Positions 1 to 8,284 of a stretch of DNA of 64,000 bases are shown here, piece by piece; the first letter of the stretch is position 1, and each line of letters begins with the position of its first letter. Source of the stretch: Bacteroidales bacterium (GTDB taxonomy: Bacteria; Bacteroidota; Bacteroidia; Bacteroidales; Muribaculaceae). A program made the position numbers and the translations under genes. The notes beneath the pieces are model-generated. The model was not told where the DNA came from, made no database searches, and saw nothing but the letters and a program-made list of their open reading frames with translations. The DNA lies in assembly GCA_004557825.1 (NCBI GenBank), contig SFFL01000009.1, positions 1-64,000 on the forward strand, written 5' to 3'.

Positions 1-12
1 CCCTTTCTCAGC

Positions 13-106
13 CAGAAAGACAATCGGAATTTTTAGACAGAAAGACGGGTCAGCGGATTTTTAGACAGAAAGACAAAATGGATTTTAGACAGAAAGACAG
101 AAAGAC
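13..106. repeat. Short tandem repeat, AGACAGAAAGAC-type units
   Basis: CAGAAAGAC occurs at 13-21, at the ends of TTTTAGACAGAAAGAC at about 31-46 and 58-74, and again near 83-106. Spacing varies (roughly 26-28 bp, then 8 bp), so this is an irregular tandem array rather than a CRISPR. No gene is associated. Confidence 0.7.
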
Positions 107-124
107 AAAAAGAAAAATACATAA

Positions 125-150
125 GCCGCGATAAACGCGGCCGCGCCCCT
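125..150. repeat. Degenerate family A palindrome
   Basis: GCCGCG and CGCGGC pair around a loop ATAAA, followed by CGCCCCT-like sequence. It resembles the intact family A elements elsewhere in the window but has lost the ATATAT centre, so membership is tentative. Confidence 0.4.
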
Positions 151-186
151 TCGGTGCGAAAGACATAAACCCACGCGGAAGAGTCC

Positions 187-217
187 GGTAGGGGCGCGAT
201 TCTTCGCGCCCGCCCCC
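187..217. repeat. Family A palindrome (diverged, forward)
   Basis: It begins with TAGGGGCGCGAT and continues TCTTCGCGCC, so the palindromic core is CGCGATTCTTCGCG instead of CGCGATATATCGCG. It is intergenic. Confidence 0.65.
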
Positions 218-344
218 GTATTGCTACCAGGCAGAGGGAAAGACAGGAGCACAGGAGCACAGGAGAGGCTGCGCAGCGCTGCCTTCCGCATCGGAAGGCC
301 GGAGAACAGTAGGCTTTGCAGCGTAAGCTTAAGCTGCTACCTTA

Positions 345-425
345 GCTAAAGTGGCCAAGGTAGCTAAGATGGCTAAATTAGCTAAGGTAGCTAAGGTAGC
401 TGAAGTAGCTAAAATAGCTAAGGTA
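345..425. repeat. 9-bp minisatellite, nine GCTAAGGTA-type units
   Basis: Nine consecutive 9-bp units run without a gap. The commonest unit is GCTAAGGTA; others are GCTAAAGTG, GCCAAGGTA, GCTAAGATG, GCTAAATTA, GCTGAAGTA and GCTAAAATA. Read in frame they give Ala-Lys-Val triplets with conservative changes (Val/Met/Leu/Ile, Lys/Glu). A related array lies at 49190-49325. Confidence 0.9.
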
Positions 426-509
426 GAGGCGGGGCGGGGAGGATTGTGGTGGCGCGATTTTTCGCGGGCGCGCCCGGATGCTCCCAAGCAAGGGAAGGCA
501 GGAGCATAG
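369..509 (+). CDS. Possible 46-residue AKV-repeat peptide (doubtful)
   Basis: A short reading frame opens at an ATG inside the 9-bp minisatellite and ends at TAG (507-509). It encodes about six Ala-Lys/Glu-hydrophobic triplets, then a tail derived partly from a family A palindrome (WWRDFSRARPD). The changes between units keep the hydrophobic/charged pattern, which could indicate translation, but repeat drift can do the same. No promoter, ribosome signal or homologue is recognised. It is listed only so that it is not lost. Confidence 0.12.
   Translation: MAKLAKVAKVAEVAKIAKVEAGRGGLWWRDFSRARPDAPKQGKAGA
448..482. repeat. Family A palindrome (diverged, forward)
   Basis: GGCGCGATTTTTCGCG is followed by GGCGCGCCCGGATG. 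The CCCGGATG tail is the same as in the intact copies at 23867 and 31778. It lies just after the 9-bp minisatellite. Confidence 0.65.
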
Positions 510-635
510 CAGAACTTGATGGGTTGTTTGGCTTCTGGGATGAGGCTCAGGTCGGTGATTCCGGGGTGTGGGTGGGGAATTTGCTTGATTAACTCATTTT
601 AACGATTGGGCGGGGAGGATAAGGTGTTATTTTTG

Positions 636-643
636 TAACTTTG
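636..643 (+). promoter_or_regulatory. Candidate -7 box for pfkA
   Basis: TAACTTTG matches the Bacteroidetes -7 consensus TAnnTTTG. No TTTG is found 20 nt upstream, and the leader to the pfkA start would be about 205 nt, so this is only a candidate. Confidence 0.35.
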
Positions 644-854
644 TGTGTGATTGAAATTGGCGCGGTTTTTATAGAAAATGAGCTTTAATTTCTTATGAAA
701 ATGGTTTTGCTTTTGGAAGGAAAGGCGCAATTTTCGGATGGAATTGGCTTGAATTTCGATCTGTTTTTTTCGCGAGATGTTTTTTATTATCCGCGAGAAA
801 ATTTAATGTTATCGTGAAGTTTTTTAATGTTATATAGATTAAGCGATTGCAGAT

Positions 855-1835
855 ATGGCAGAGATTAAATGTGTCGGTATACTTACGTCGGGTGGCGATG
901 CTCCCGGTATGAATGCGGCTATCCGTGCGGTGACTCGTGCGGCTATTTTTGCCGGTTTTAAGGTGAAGGGTATTTTCCGTGGTTATCGCGGGCTTGTCAC
1001 CGATGAGATTGTGGAGTTTTCCACGGCGAATGTGTCGAATATCATTCAGCGTGGCGGCACGATTCTGAAGACGGCGCGTTGTAAGGAGTTTCAGACTCCT
1101 GAGGGGCGTCAGCTTGCGTATGACAATCTGAAGCGTCATGGCATTGATGCACTGGTGGTTATCGGCGGCGATGGTTCGCTGACGGGTGCCCGTATTTTCG
1201 CGAATGAGTTTAATCTGCCTATCATTGGTCTGCCGGGCACGATTGATAATGATCTTTTCGGCACGGATACTACGATTGGTTATGACACGGCGCTGAACAC
1301 GATTATGGAGTGTGTGGATAAGATCCGCGACACGGCCACGAGCCATGAGCGTCTGTTCTTTATCGAGGTGATGGGTCGCGACGCTGGTTTCCTGGCGTTG
1401 AATGGCGCGATTGCTTCTGGTGCTGAGGCCGCGATTATTCCGGAAATTTCCACGGAGGCTGACCAGCTGGCTGATCTTATCAAGAATGGTTTCCGCAAGA
1501 GCAAGAATTCTTCGATTGTGCTTGTGGCTGAAAGTCCTGTCACGGGTGGCGCGATGGCTATCGCGAAGCGTGTGGAGGAGGAGTATCCGCAGTATGATGT
1601 GCGCGTGTCGATTCTGGGGCACTTGCAGCGCGGTGGATCGCCTACGGCTCACGATCGTATTCTGGCGTCGCGTATGGGTGCCGCAGCGATTGATGCACTT
1701 CTTGATGATCAGCGCAATGTGATGATTGGCATTAAGAATGATGAGATTGTGTATGTGCCTTTCGTGAAGGCTATCAAGAATGATAAGCCGATTAATCGCG
1801 AGCTGCTCAACACGCTGCGCCGTCTGTCGATTTAA
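855..1835 (+). CDS. pfkA: ATP-dependent 6-phosphofructokinase
   Basis: This enzyme phosphorylates fructose 6-phosphate to fructose 1,6-bisphosphate, the committed step of glycolysis, in the cytoplasm. The 326 residues match the usual bacterial PfkA length. Visible motifs are the N-terminal GGDAPGMNA loop (13-21), the ATP-site GGDGS (104-108), the catalytic PGTIDND segment (127-133, Asp131 as the base) and [15 protein letters not shown] near the fructose-phosphate and effector sites. The second Gly of GGDGS points to ATP rather than pyrophosphate as donor. It is followed after about 80 bp by a DUF308 gene. The ATG start gives the expected [14 protein letters not shown] beginning. Confidence 0.97.
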   Translation: MAEIKCVGILTSGGDAPGMNAAIRAVTRAAIFAGFKVKGIFRGYRGLVTDEIVEFSTANVSNIIQRGGTILKTARCKEFQTPEGRQLAYDNLKRHGIDALVVIGGDGSLTGARIFANEFNLPIIGLPGTIDNDLFGTDTTIGYDTALNTIMECVDKIRDTATSHERLFFIEVMGRDAGFLALNGAIASGAEAAIIPEISTEADQLADLIKNGFRKSKNSSIVLVAESPVTGGAMAIAKRVEEEYPQYDVRVSILGHLQRGGSPTAHDRILASRMGAAAIDALLDDQRNVMIGIKNDEIVYVPFVKAIKNDKPINRELLNTLRRLSI

Positions 1836-1916
1836 TCGCGGTGGCGAAAAAATATGCCTGGAAGCGGGTATGTAGCTCGCTTTCAGGATGTTTATTATTA
1901 TAGCAAAGATAAAAAT

Positions 1917-2618
1917 ATGGAAAACGAAACGATGCCTGTGGGCGGCGATGCCGTGGAAGCGGCTGTGGCTAAGGCGCCTCGCCAGTTGTGGTATGTGGTG
2001 CTGTCGGTGGTGATGGCGCTGATCGGACTTGGATTTATCGTGCTGTGTGAGCGGCATATGGTGTCGACCACGGTGGTGTGCATCGGCGGTGTGGCGTTTA
2101 TCATTCCCGGTGTGGCGCTGCTTCTGTCGCTGATGGCGCAGCGCAAGGAGCGTCAGCGCGGCAGTATACTCACCTATATCACAATGATTTGCGGACTTGC
2201 CGCGATTGCGCTGGGTGTGGTGATACTGGTGGCGCCCGACAATTTCACGAATCTGCTGGTGTATCTGTTCGGCGGGTTGCTGATCGTGTCGGCGGCGTGG
2301 CAGTTTGATGTGATGGTGCGCCGCAACCGTGGCACGGCTTATCCTGTGTGGCTGACGATGGCGCCGATAGTGCTTGTGGCGCTTGGCGTGGTGATGTGCA
2401 CGATGGATGTGTTCAAGGTGGCATCGAATGAGAAATGGATGCTCCTGGCCACCGGCATTGGGTTCACCATCTCGGGGCTTATTGGCTTGTGCACAAGCTA
2501 TTATGTGATACGCACGGCTCACAACGCCCGCCAGGCGCTGGATTCCCGCCCTGCCCCCGCTCCTGAAAAGCCAAGCGAAGGCGCTGAGACCTCTGAAAAA
2601 ACATCCTCAGCCGACTAA
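1917..2618 (+). CDS. DUF308/HdeD-like integral membrane protein
   Basis: This is a 233-residue inner-membrane protein of unknown function. It has about six hydrophobic segments (roughly residues 24-45, 50-70, 85-105, 110-128, 143-160 and 175-195), separated by short basic loops such as AQRKERQRG and RRNRG. Its tail is polar and Pro/Glu-rich. The layout resembles HdeD/DUF308 proteins, which carry repeated two-helix units and are sometimes linked to acid stress. The frame is open 21 codons further upstream, but the internal ATG (MENETMPVGG) gives a more natural N-terminus before the first membrane segment. The function is not established by context. Confidence 0.7.
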   Translation: MENETMPVGGDAVEAAVAKAPRQLWYVVLSVVMALIGLGFIVLCERHMVSTTVVCIGGVAFIIPGVALLLSLMAQRKERQRGSILTYITMICGLAAIALGVVILVAPDNFTNLLVYLFGGLLIVSAAWQFDVMVRRNRGTAYPVWLTMAPIVLVALGVVMCTMDVFKVASNEKWMLLATGIGFTISGLIGLCTSYYVIRTAHNARQALDSRPAPAPEKPSEGAETSEKTSSAD

Positions 2619-2698
2619 ACCGGGCGGATTCAATGTAATTAGCTATGAGTACAAGACTTACAAAGAAAGCGTGAGAGACATTTGAATCCATAAAAAAG

Positions 2699-3496
2699 GT
2701 GGACGAAAATGGTATTGAATGGTGGTCGTCGCGCGACCTTGCCAAGGTCTTGACATATACTGATTATCGCAATTTCCTTGTTGTGATGAGAAAGGCATGG
2801 ACTGCATGCTATAAGAGCGGGCAGGATCCAAATCATCATTTCGTTAAGATTACCGAAAAGATTCAGATAGGTAAAGGTGCTGAAAGAGAGGTGGATACGT
2901 GGCTTATGAGCCGATATGGATGTTACCTTGCTGTGCAGAACGCAGATCCGTCTAAAACAATTGTTGCTCAGGCACAAACATATTTCGCCATTCAAATTCG
3001 CAGAGCTGAAAAACTTCTTGAAACTCCATTTACCGAAGAGGAAGAAAAGCGGTTGCTGCTACGTGGTGAGATGAAAAAACACAATTCTCGCCTTGCAAGT
3101 GCAGCCAAGGATGCCGGAGTCATTGCCAATAAGGATTATGGGGTATTTCAGAACGCCGGATATAAAGGGCTTTATGGAGGACTTGAACAAGATGAAATAC
3201 ATAAACGTAAAGGATTAAAAGAAGACCAACGCATACTTGACCATATGGGGAGTACTGAGTTGGCTGCAAACCTTTTTCGCGCTACGCAAACGGAAGACAA
3301 ATTGCGTCGCGATAACGTTCAAGGGAAATCGAATGCAAATCGCACTCATTATGAGGTAGGAAAGAAAGTGCGGGAAACTATAAAGGAACTTGGAGGAACG
3401 ATGCCTGAGGATTTACCGACACCAGAAAGTATAAAGAGGCTTGAAAGTAAAAAGAAACGTATTGAATCTAAGAAGGATTCTTCCAAAAATTCCTGA
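2699..3496 (+). CDS. dinD: DinD-like DNA-damage-inducible protein, start disrupted
   Basis: The protein matches the E. coli DinD family along nearly all its length: WWSSRDLAKVLTYTDYRNF, SRYGCYLAVQNADPSK, AQTYFAIQ, GLYGGLEQDEIHKRKGLK, DHMGSTELAANLFRATQTE and ELGGTMPEDLPTPESIK. DinD is an SOS-linked protein reported in E. coli to inhibit RecA filament activities. Homology continues upstream of the GTG at 2699 (TFESIKKVDENG), and an ATG in the same frame at 2645 would supply a start, but TGA at 2672-2674 interrupts it. The gene is therefore either started at GTG 2699 or mildly disrupted. The stretch 2620-3650 is markedly AT-rich compared with its neighbours, which suggests horizontal acquisition between the housekeeping genes. 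Confidence 0.85.
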   Translation: MDENGIEWWSSRDLAKVLTYTDYRNFLVVMRKAWTACYKSGQDPNHHFVKITEKIQIGKGAEREVDTWLMSRYGCYLAVQNADPSKTIVAQAQTYFAIQIRRAEKLLETPFTEEEEKRLLLRGEMKKHNSRLASAAKDAGVIANKDYGVFQNAGYKGLYGGLEQDEIHKRKGLKEDQRILDHMGSTELAANLFRATQTEDKLRRDNVQGKSNANRTHYEVGKKVRETIKELGGTMPEDLPTPESIKRLESKKKRIESKKDSSKNS

Positions 3497-3567
3497 GCGG
3501 TAAGCCGGACTCATAAACGGGGAATACAAATATGTGTTAACGGGAGCGAAGTAACAAAAAAAATGAT

Positions 3568-3575
3568 TAACTTTG
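3568..3575 (+). promoter_or_regulatory. Candidate -7 box for pyrG
   Basis: TAACTTTG fits TAnnTTTG and lies just before the triple 22-bp repeat that leads to the pyrG start. A -33 TTTG at the usual distance is not present, so support is partial. Confidence 0.4.
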
Positions 3576-3580
3576 TGGCT

Positions 3581-3646
3581 TGTAAATACATTCACTGTAT
3601 TTTATAGATACTTTCAACGTATTTTGTAAATACATTCACCATATTA
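3581..3646 (+). promoter_or_regulatory. Three tandem 22-bp repeats ending at the pyrG start
   Basis: Units 3581-3602, 3603-3624 and 3625-3646 align without gaps. Units 1 and 3 share their first 15 bases (TGTAAATACATTCAC) and agree at 19 of 22 positions; units 1 and 2 agree at 17 of 22. The array ends one base before the GTG start of pyrG. It may be a set of operator sites or a leader element controlling CTP synthase. It lies in the AT-rich segment and could alternatively be a remnant of the dinD insertion. Confidence 0.75.
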
Positions 3647-3647
3647 C

Positions 3648-5261
3648 GTGGAAACTAAATATCTTTTCGTGACCGGCGGCGTGGTGTCTTCCTTGGGGAA
3701 GGGCATTATTTCGTCGTCGATAGCGTGTTTGCTGAAGGCGCGCGGTTATCGTGTGACTATTCAGAAGTTTGACCCGTATATCAATATCGATCCGGGTACG
3801 CTGAATCCTTATGAGCACGGCGAGTGCTATGTAACGGTCGACGGGCATGAGGCCGACTTGGATCTGGGTCACTATGAGCGTTTTACCAATATCCGCACTA
3901 CTCGTGCCAACAATATCACCACGGGGCGTATCTATCAGAGTGTGATAGATAAGGAGCGTCGTGGCGATTATCTGGGCAAAACGGTGCAGATTGTGCCGCA
4001 TATCACCGATGAGATCAAGCGGTCGGTGAAGAAGCTCGGTCTGACGGGTGATTATGATTTCGTAATCACTGAGATTGGCGGCGTGGTTGGCGACATTGAG
4101 TCGCTTCCGTTTCTTGAGGCTGTGCGACAGCTCCGTTGGGAGCTGGGGCAGAACAGCCTGTGCGTGCATCTGACTTATGTGCCGTATATCGCTGCTGCCA
4201 AGGAGCTTAAGACGAAGCCTACGCAGCACTCGGTGAAGAAGCTTCAGGAGCTGGGTATCCAGCCGGATGTGCTGGTTCTGCGCACTGAGCACCCCATCAC
4301 ACCGGAAGCGCGCCGGAAAATCGCCCTGTTCTGCAATATCACCCCCGATGCCGTGGTGCAGTCGATCGACCTGCCTTCGATTTATGAGGTGCCGGTGAAG
4401 ATGCACGAGCAGCATCTCGACGAGATAATCCTGCGCAAATGCGGCATCACACCGGAAGGGGAGCCGCACATGGCGCCCTGGATGAGTTTTCTGGATAAGA
4501 TGCACTCGGCCACGAAGCCTGTCACCATCGGCTTAGTGGGAAAATATGTGGAGCTGCAGGATGCTTACAAGTCGATCGATGAGTCGCTTTTCCAGGCTGC
4601 CACATACAACGACCGGAAGCTCGACCTTCGCTATATCCACTCCGAAAAAGTGACCGAAGAGAATGTGGGCGAGCTGCTGAGCGGCCTCGACGGCATAGTG
4701 GTGGCACCCGGATTCGGCCAGCGCGGCATCGAAGGGAAGTTCATAGCGCTGAAGTGGGCGCGCGAGCACGATGTGCCCACCCTGGGCATCTGCCTGGGTA
4801 TGCAGTGTATGGTCATCGAGTATGCCCGCAATGTGCTTGGTCTTGCCGACGCCAACTCCACGGAGATGGACCCCAAGACGCCCCACAATGTAATCGACCT
4901 GATGGAGGAGCAGAAAAGCATCTCCAATATGGGCGGCACGATGCGCCTTGGCGCCTACGACTGCCGTCTGCGGCCCGGATCGCTTGCGGCGAAGGCTTAC
5001 GGCAGCTGCGAAATCAGCGAACGCCACCGCCACCGCTTCGAGTTCAACGAGGAATATCGCCCTGCCTTCGAGGCGGCCGGGATGGCCTGCGTGGGCGAGA
5101 ATCCGCTGACCCACCTCGTGGAGGTAGTGGAAGTGCCCGGCAAGCGCTGGTATCTTGGCACACAGTACCACCCGGAGTATTCTTCGACGGTGCTCAGCCC
5201 CAACCCCCTGTTTCTTAGTTTTGTCGACGCCGCCATCAACTACGGCGAGGAAAATCACTAA
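3648..5261 (+). CDS. pyrG: CTP synthase
   Basis: It makes CTP from UTP, ATP and glutamine, the last step of de novo pyrimidine nucleotide synthesis. The N-terminal synthetase domain carries TGGVVSSLGKGI (P-loop) and DPYINIDPGTLNPYEHGECYVT. The C-terminal class I glutamine amidotransferase domain carries the nucleophile Cys382 in GICLGMQ and the QYHPEY histidine/glutamate motif. The length of 537 is typical. The start is GTG; upstream in-frame codons are non-initiating. yidC follows after 15 bp, the common Bacteroidetes order, so the two are probably co-transcribed. Confidence 0.97.
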   Translation: METKYLFVTGGVVSSLGKGIISSSIACLLKARGYRVTIQKFDPYINIDPGTLNPYEHGECYVTVDGHEADLDLGHYERFTNIRTTRANNITTGRIYQSVIDKERRGDYLGKTVQIVPHITDEIKRSVKKLGLTGDYDFVITEIGGVVGDIESLPFLEAVRQLRWELGQNSLCVHLTYVPYIAAAKELKTKPTQHSVKKLQELGIQPDVLVLRTEHPITPEARRKIALFCNITPDAVVQSIDLPSIYEVPVKMHEQHLDEIILRKCGITPEGEPHMAPWMSFLDKMHSATKPVTIGLVGKYVELQDAYKSIDESLFQAATYNDRKLDLRYIHSEKVTEENVGELLSGLDGIVVAPGFGQRGIEGKFIALKWAREHDVPTLGICLGMQCMVIEYARNVLGLADANSTEMDPKTPHNVIDLMEEQKSISNMGGTMRLGAYDCRLRPGSLAAKAYGSCEISERHRHRFEFNEEYRPAFEAAGMACVGENPLTHLVEVVEVPGKRWYLGTQYHPEYSSTVLSPNPLFLSFVDAAINYGEENH

Positions 5262-5276
5262 TTACCAATAAGATTA

Positions 5277-7397
5277 ATGGATAAAAATACAGTCACCGGC
5301 CTAGTACTTATGGGCTTGCTCATCTTCGGCTTTATGTGGATGAACAACGGCAAGCAGAAAGAGCTGCAGCAACAGCAGCAGGAGCAGGCCGAAGCCGACC
5401 GTCAGGCTGCCGAGGCAAAGGCCGCCAAAATCACTGTAGACACAATCGCCGCCGCCGAGGTGCAGGCGCTGGCTGCCGTAGTGCGCGAAGCCGGTGAGCC
5501 CACTTCGGCCGATTCGCTGGCACAGTATGTATACCGCACCCCGCAGGTGAATCTCACCCTCAGTGCCGACGGCAAGGTGAGCGGCACTGTGAGCACCGCC
5601 GACACTGTGCTCCCTTACTCAGCCGTGGCCACCAACACCCTCGGAGCGGATGTGCCTGTGGGCGTGCGCAACGAGGCTGTGGCCAATCTGCGCGCTGCCA
5701 TCGACGATGCCGAGCGCTATGGCGTGTTTGCCCGTTACCGCAACGGCGAGGCCAAGAATGTGAAGTTGAAAAACAATGTGATGGACCTCGACATCACCAC
5801 CCACGGCGCGTATATCGCCAAGGCGGTGCTCCTCGACTATAAGAGTTATCTCCCTGAAAACGATAAGATTGAGAAAATCGACACAGCCGACATCCAGGTG
5901 TGCCGCGAAGGGCACAATGCCTACGGCTTCGAGCTGAAATCGGCCGGCCGCCGCTTCAACACCCGCGAGCTTTACTTCACGCCCGTGCAGGTGAGCGATT
6001 CGGTGGTGGAAATGTCCATCGACCTGGGCAACGGCGCCAGCTGGGGTGTGCGCTACACCCTGCCTGCCGACTCCTACGTGGTGAAGATGGAGGTGCTTCA
6101 GAAAGGAATGGATAAAGTGGTATCCTCCAACGTGGCCACCGCCCAGTTCACCTGGCTCCAGAAAATGGGACGCAACGAGGTGGGCCGCACCTTCGAGGAG
6201 CGCAATTCCGGCCTCTACTATAAATATATAGGTGATTCGCCCGACAACGTCACCGCCCAGGGCGAGAAGCAGGAAGAGCTGTCGCAGCGCCTGAAATGGA
6301 TTGCCTACAAGAATCAGTTCTTCTCGATGGTGATGATTCCGCGCAGCTGCTTCACCTCGGCCGACGTAGCCTCCACCGACCTCAAGAACGACCCGACCTT
6401 CGTGAAGGATCTCGCCACCGAGGCTGTGATGGACTACAGCCCCGCCGAGGCAGTGCCCGTGACGATGGACATCTTCATCGGCCCGAACCTCTATCCGCTT
6501 CTCGACAGCCTCGACAAGCAGATTCCCTCCTCGGCCGACGAATCGCTCGACCTTACCAACCTTATTCCTCTTGGCTGGCCCATCTTCCGCTGGATCAACA
6601 CCCTGATTGTAATCCCGCTGTTCACATTCCTCAGCTCCTTTATCAGCTCCTACGGCTGGATTATTTTCATCCTCACGCTGTTTATCAAGCTCATCCTCTT
6701 CCCCTTCACCTACAAGAGCTACAAGTCGTCGGCCAAGATGCGCCTACTGGCTCCCGAAATCAAGGCAATCAATGAGAAGTATCCCGGCCAGGAGAACGCT
6801 ATGACCCGCAACCAGAAGACGATGCAGCTTTACTCGCGTGCAGGAGCCAGCCCCATGTCGGGCTGCCTGCCCATGCTGCTGCAGATGCCTGTGCTGATTG
6901 CCATGTTCTGGTTCTTCCCCTCGGCCATCGAGCTTCGCGGCGAGCACTTCCTCTGGGCCAACGACCTGTCGGCACCCGACTATATCTTTACCCTTCCCTT
7001 CTCGATACCCTGGTATGGCAATCACGTGAGCCTCTTCTGCTTGCTGATGACTGTGACCAACATCATATACACCCGCATCAATATGCAGAACCAGGCCGGC
7101 ACCACTATGCCCGGTATGAAGTGGATGATGTATCTGATGCCGGTGATGTTCCTGTTTATCTTCAACGACTACGCTTCGGGCCTGAGCTACTACTACTTCC
7201 TGTCGCTCCTGATCACCATTGTGCAGACCTACCTCTTCCGCCTGTTCACCAACGAGGAGAAGATGCGCGCCCGTATGAAGGCCGAAGCCGCCAAGCCGAA
7301 GAAGAAATCGGGCTGGATGGCGCGCCTCGAAGAGGCACAGCGCCGTCAGCAGGCCATTCTGCGCGAGCAGCAGCAGAAGGGTGGCAAACGCAAATAA
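5277..7397 (+). CDS. yidC: Membrane protein insertase YidC
   Basis: YidC inserts and folds inner-membrane proteins, alone or with SecYEG. The 706 residues show the Gram-negative layout: an N-terminal anchor (residues 5-20), a Gln/Ala-rich linker, a large periplasmic beta domain to about residue 420, then a five-helix OxaI-type core with the strongly conserved stretch KMRLLAPEIKAINEKYPGQENAMTRNQKTMQLYSRAGASPMSGCLPMLLQMP (split here only as a landmark). The C-terminus is Lys/Arg/Gln-rich, as expected for a ribosome-facing tail. It sits 15 bp after pyrG. Confidence 0.96.
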   Translation: MDKNTVTGLVLMGLLIFGFMWMNNGKQKELQQQQQEQAEADRQAAEAKAAKITVDTIAAAEVQALAAVVREAGEPTSADSLAQYVYRTPQVNLTLSADGKVSGTVSTADTVLPYSAVATNTLGADVPVGVRNEAVANLRAAIDDAERYGVFARYRNGEAKNVKLKNNVMDLDITTHGAYIAKAVLLDYKSYLPENDKIEKIDTADIQVCREGHNAYGFELKSAGRRFNTRELYFTPVQVSDSVVEMSIDLGNGASWGVRYTLPADSYVVKMEVLQKGMDKVVSSNVATAQFTWLQKMGRNEVGRTFEERNSGLYYKYIGDSPDNVTAQGEKQEELSQRLKWIAYKNQFFSMVMIPRSCFTSADVASTDLKNDPTFVKDLATEAVMDYSPAEAVPVTMDIFIGPNLYPLLDSLDKQIPSSADESLDLTNLIPLGWPIFRWINTLIVIPLFTFLSSFISSYGWIIFILTLFIKLILFPFTYKSYKSSAKMRLLAPEIKAINEKYPGQENAMTRNQKTMQLYSRAGASPMSGCLPMLLQMPVLIAMFWFFPSAIELRGEHFLWANDLSAPDYIFTLPFSIPWYGNHVSLFCLLMTVTNIIYTRINMQNQAGTTMPGMKWMMYLMPVMFLFIFNDYASGLSYYYFLSLLITIVQTYLFRLFTNEEKMRARMKAEAAKPKKKSGWMARLEEAQRRQQAILREQQQKGGKRK

Positions 7398-7406
7398 GTC
7401 GCCCGG

Positions 7407-7458
7407 GCCGAATCACTGAAATCCCCGTGTGAAAGGAATCAGCCGAATCACTGAAATT
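7407..7458. repeat. 16-bp direct repeat before coaX
   Basis: GCCGAATCACTGAAAT occurs at 7407-7422 and 7442-7457, 35 bp apart, in the short gap between yidC and coaX. No function is apparent. Confidence 0.8.
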
Positions 7459-7480
7459 CCAACCTGAACAGTATAAAGCG

Positions 7481-8284
7481 TTGAATCTCACAATCGACCA
7501 AGGCAACAGCTCCGTGAAGCTCGTTCTGTGGAACGGTCCGGAGCTTGTGGATGAGGAAACCTTCCCCTCCCTGACGCCCGAGCGGCTTCGGGAGGTTGTG
7601 GAGCGCTTCCGCCCCGATCGGGCGCTCTGCTGCTCCGTCACGGGCAACGGCCCTCAGATCGTGGAGGCGCTGTGCAGCCGTGGAATAGAAGCCCGGGAGC
7701 TGTCGAGCCGCCTGCCGTTGCCGATAAAGCTGGAATACCGCACGCCCGACACCCTGGGCCCCGACCGGATTGCCGCCGCCGTGGGCGCGCGGAGCCTGTT
7801 CCCCGGCAAGAGCCTGCTGGTGGTGGATATGGGCACCGCAGTCACCTACGATGTGGTCACGGCCGACGGCCGCTATCTCGGGGGAAATATTGCTCCCGGG
7901 GTGGGTATGAGGCTCAGGGCGCTCCGCAGCTTCACCGCCCGTCTGCCGGAAGTCAACGGCTACGGCGACACCCCGGCCTTCGGCTTCGATACGAAGACGG
8001 CCATGCGCGCCGGCGCCGTGCGCGGCGTGGTGAGCGAGATAGAATATTACCGCCGGTTGCTGCCTGAGGGCACGCAGGTGGTGCTCACCGGAGGGTGGTC
8101 GCGCCGCGTGTCGGAATTTTTGGAATTCCCGGTGGCAGTGGACCATTGCCTGGTCACCAAAGGGCTGCTGAGCATTTTGCTCTACAACAGCGACAGCCCC
8201 TCCGCGGGCCATCCGGATGCGGCCGCGATATATCGCGCCCCTGCAGCCGCCGAGCTTCAAAATTGCACTCAATCTCCGAAATAA
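7481..8284 (+). CDS. coaX: Type III pantothenate kinase, with palindromic C-terminal insert
   Basis: CoaX phosphorylates pantothenate, the first step of coenzyme A synthesis. It shows the ASKHA-fold motifs DQGNSSVKL (6-14), TLGPDRIAA and VVDMGTAVTYDVV, and the GGNIAPGVGMR segment. TTG at 7481 is the only start that keeps the conserved LTIDQGN at the N-terminus. A reverse-oriented family A palindrome at 8209-8244 encodes about residues 244-255 (DAAAIYRAPAAAEL) near the C-terminus, which makes the protein longer than typical homologues. The stop overlaps the next start by one base. Confidence 0.93.
   Translation: MNLTIDQGNSSVKLVLWNGPELVDEETFPSLTPERLREVVERFRPDRALCCSVTGNGPQIVEALCSRGIEARELSSRLPLPIKLEYRTPDTLGPDRIAAAVGARSLFPGKSLLVVDMGTAVTYDVVTADGRYLGGNIAPGVGMRLRALRSFTARLPEVNGYGDTPAFGFDTKTAMRAGAVRGVVSEIEYYRRLLPEGTQVVLTGGWSRRVSEFLEFPVAVDHCLVTKGLLSILLYNSDSPSAGHPDAAAIYRAPAAAELQNCTQSPK
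8209..8244. repeat. Family A palindrome inside coaX (reverse)
   Basis: The copy reads CCATCCGGATGCGGCCGCG then ATATATCGCGCCCCTGCAG. The perfect core CGCGATATATCGCG is intact. It is read in frame as AAAIYRAP without adding a stop. Confidence 0.9.

Larger units (their letters stand above)
1..854. other. Gene-free, repeat-rich region upstream of pfkA
   Basis: I see no credible protein gene here; two overlapping minus-strand reading frames near 33-291 are low-complexity and cover repeats. The region holds a run of AGACAGAAAGAC-type repeats (13-106), three degenerate family A palindromes (125-150, 187-217, 448-482), a short direct repeat of ACAGGAGC (about 242-266) and a 9-bp minisatellite (345-425). 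The pfkA promoter probably lies in its right-hand end. Confidence 0.7.

Noticed and set aside
13..106. Possible CRISPR array
   Set aside because: Units are short and irregularly spaced, no spacers of even length, and no cas gene is present.
345..425. Origin of replication iterons
   Set aside because: Nine-base direct repeats alone are not enough; there is no replication gene or AT-rich unwinding region, and similar arrays occur elsewhere in the window.
693..2522. Long minus-strand frame of 609 codons opposite pfkA
   Set aside because: It is antisense to clear genes, His/Arg-rich, and has no recognisable domain; it results from codon bias on the other strand.
8095..8283. Upstream start for the outer-membrane barrel gene
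   Set aside because: It would overlap coaX by 190 bp and hide the signal peptide that starts at 8284.
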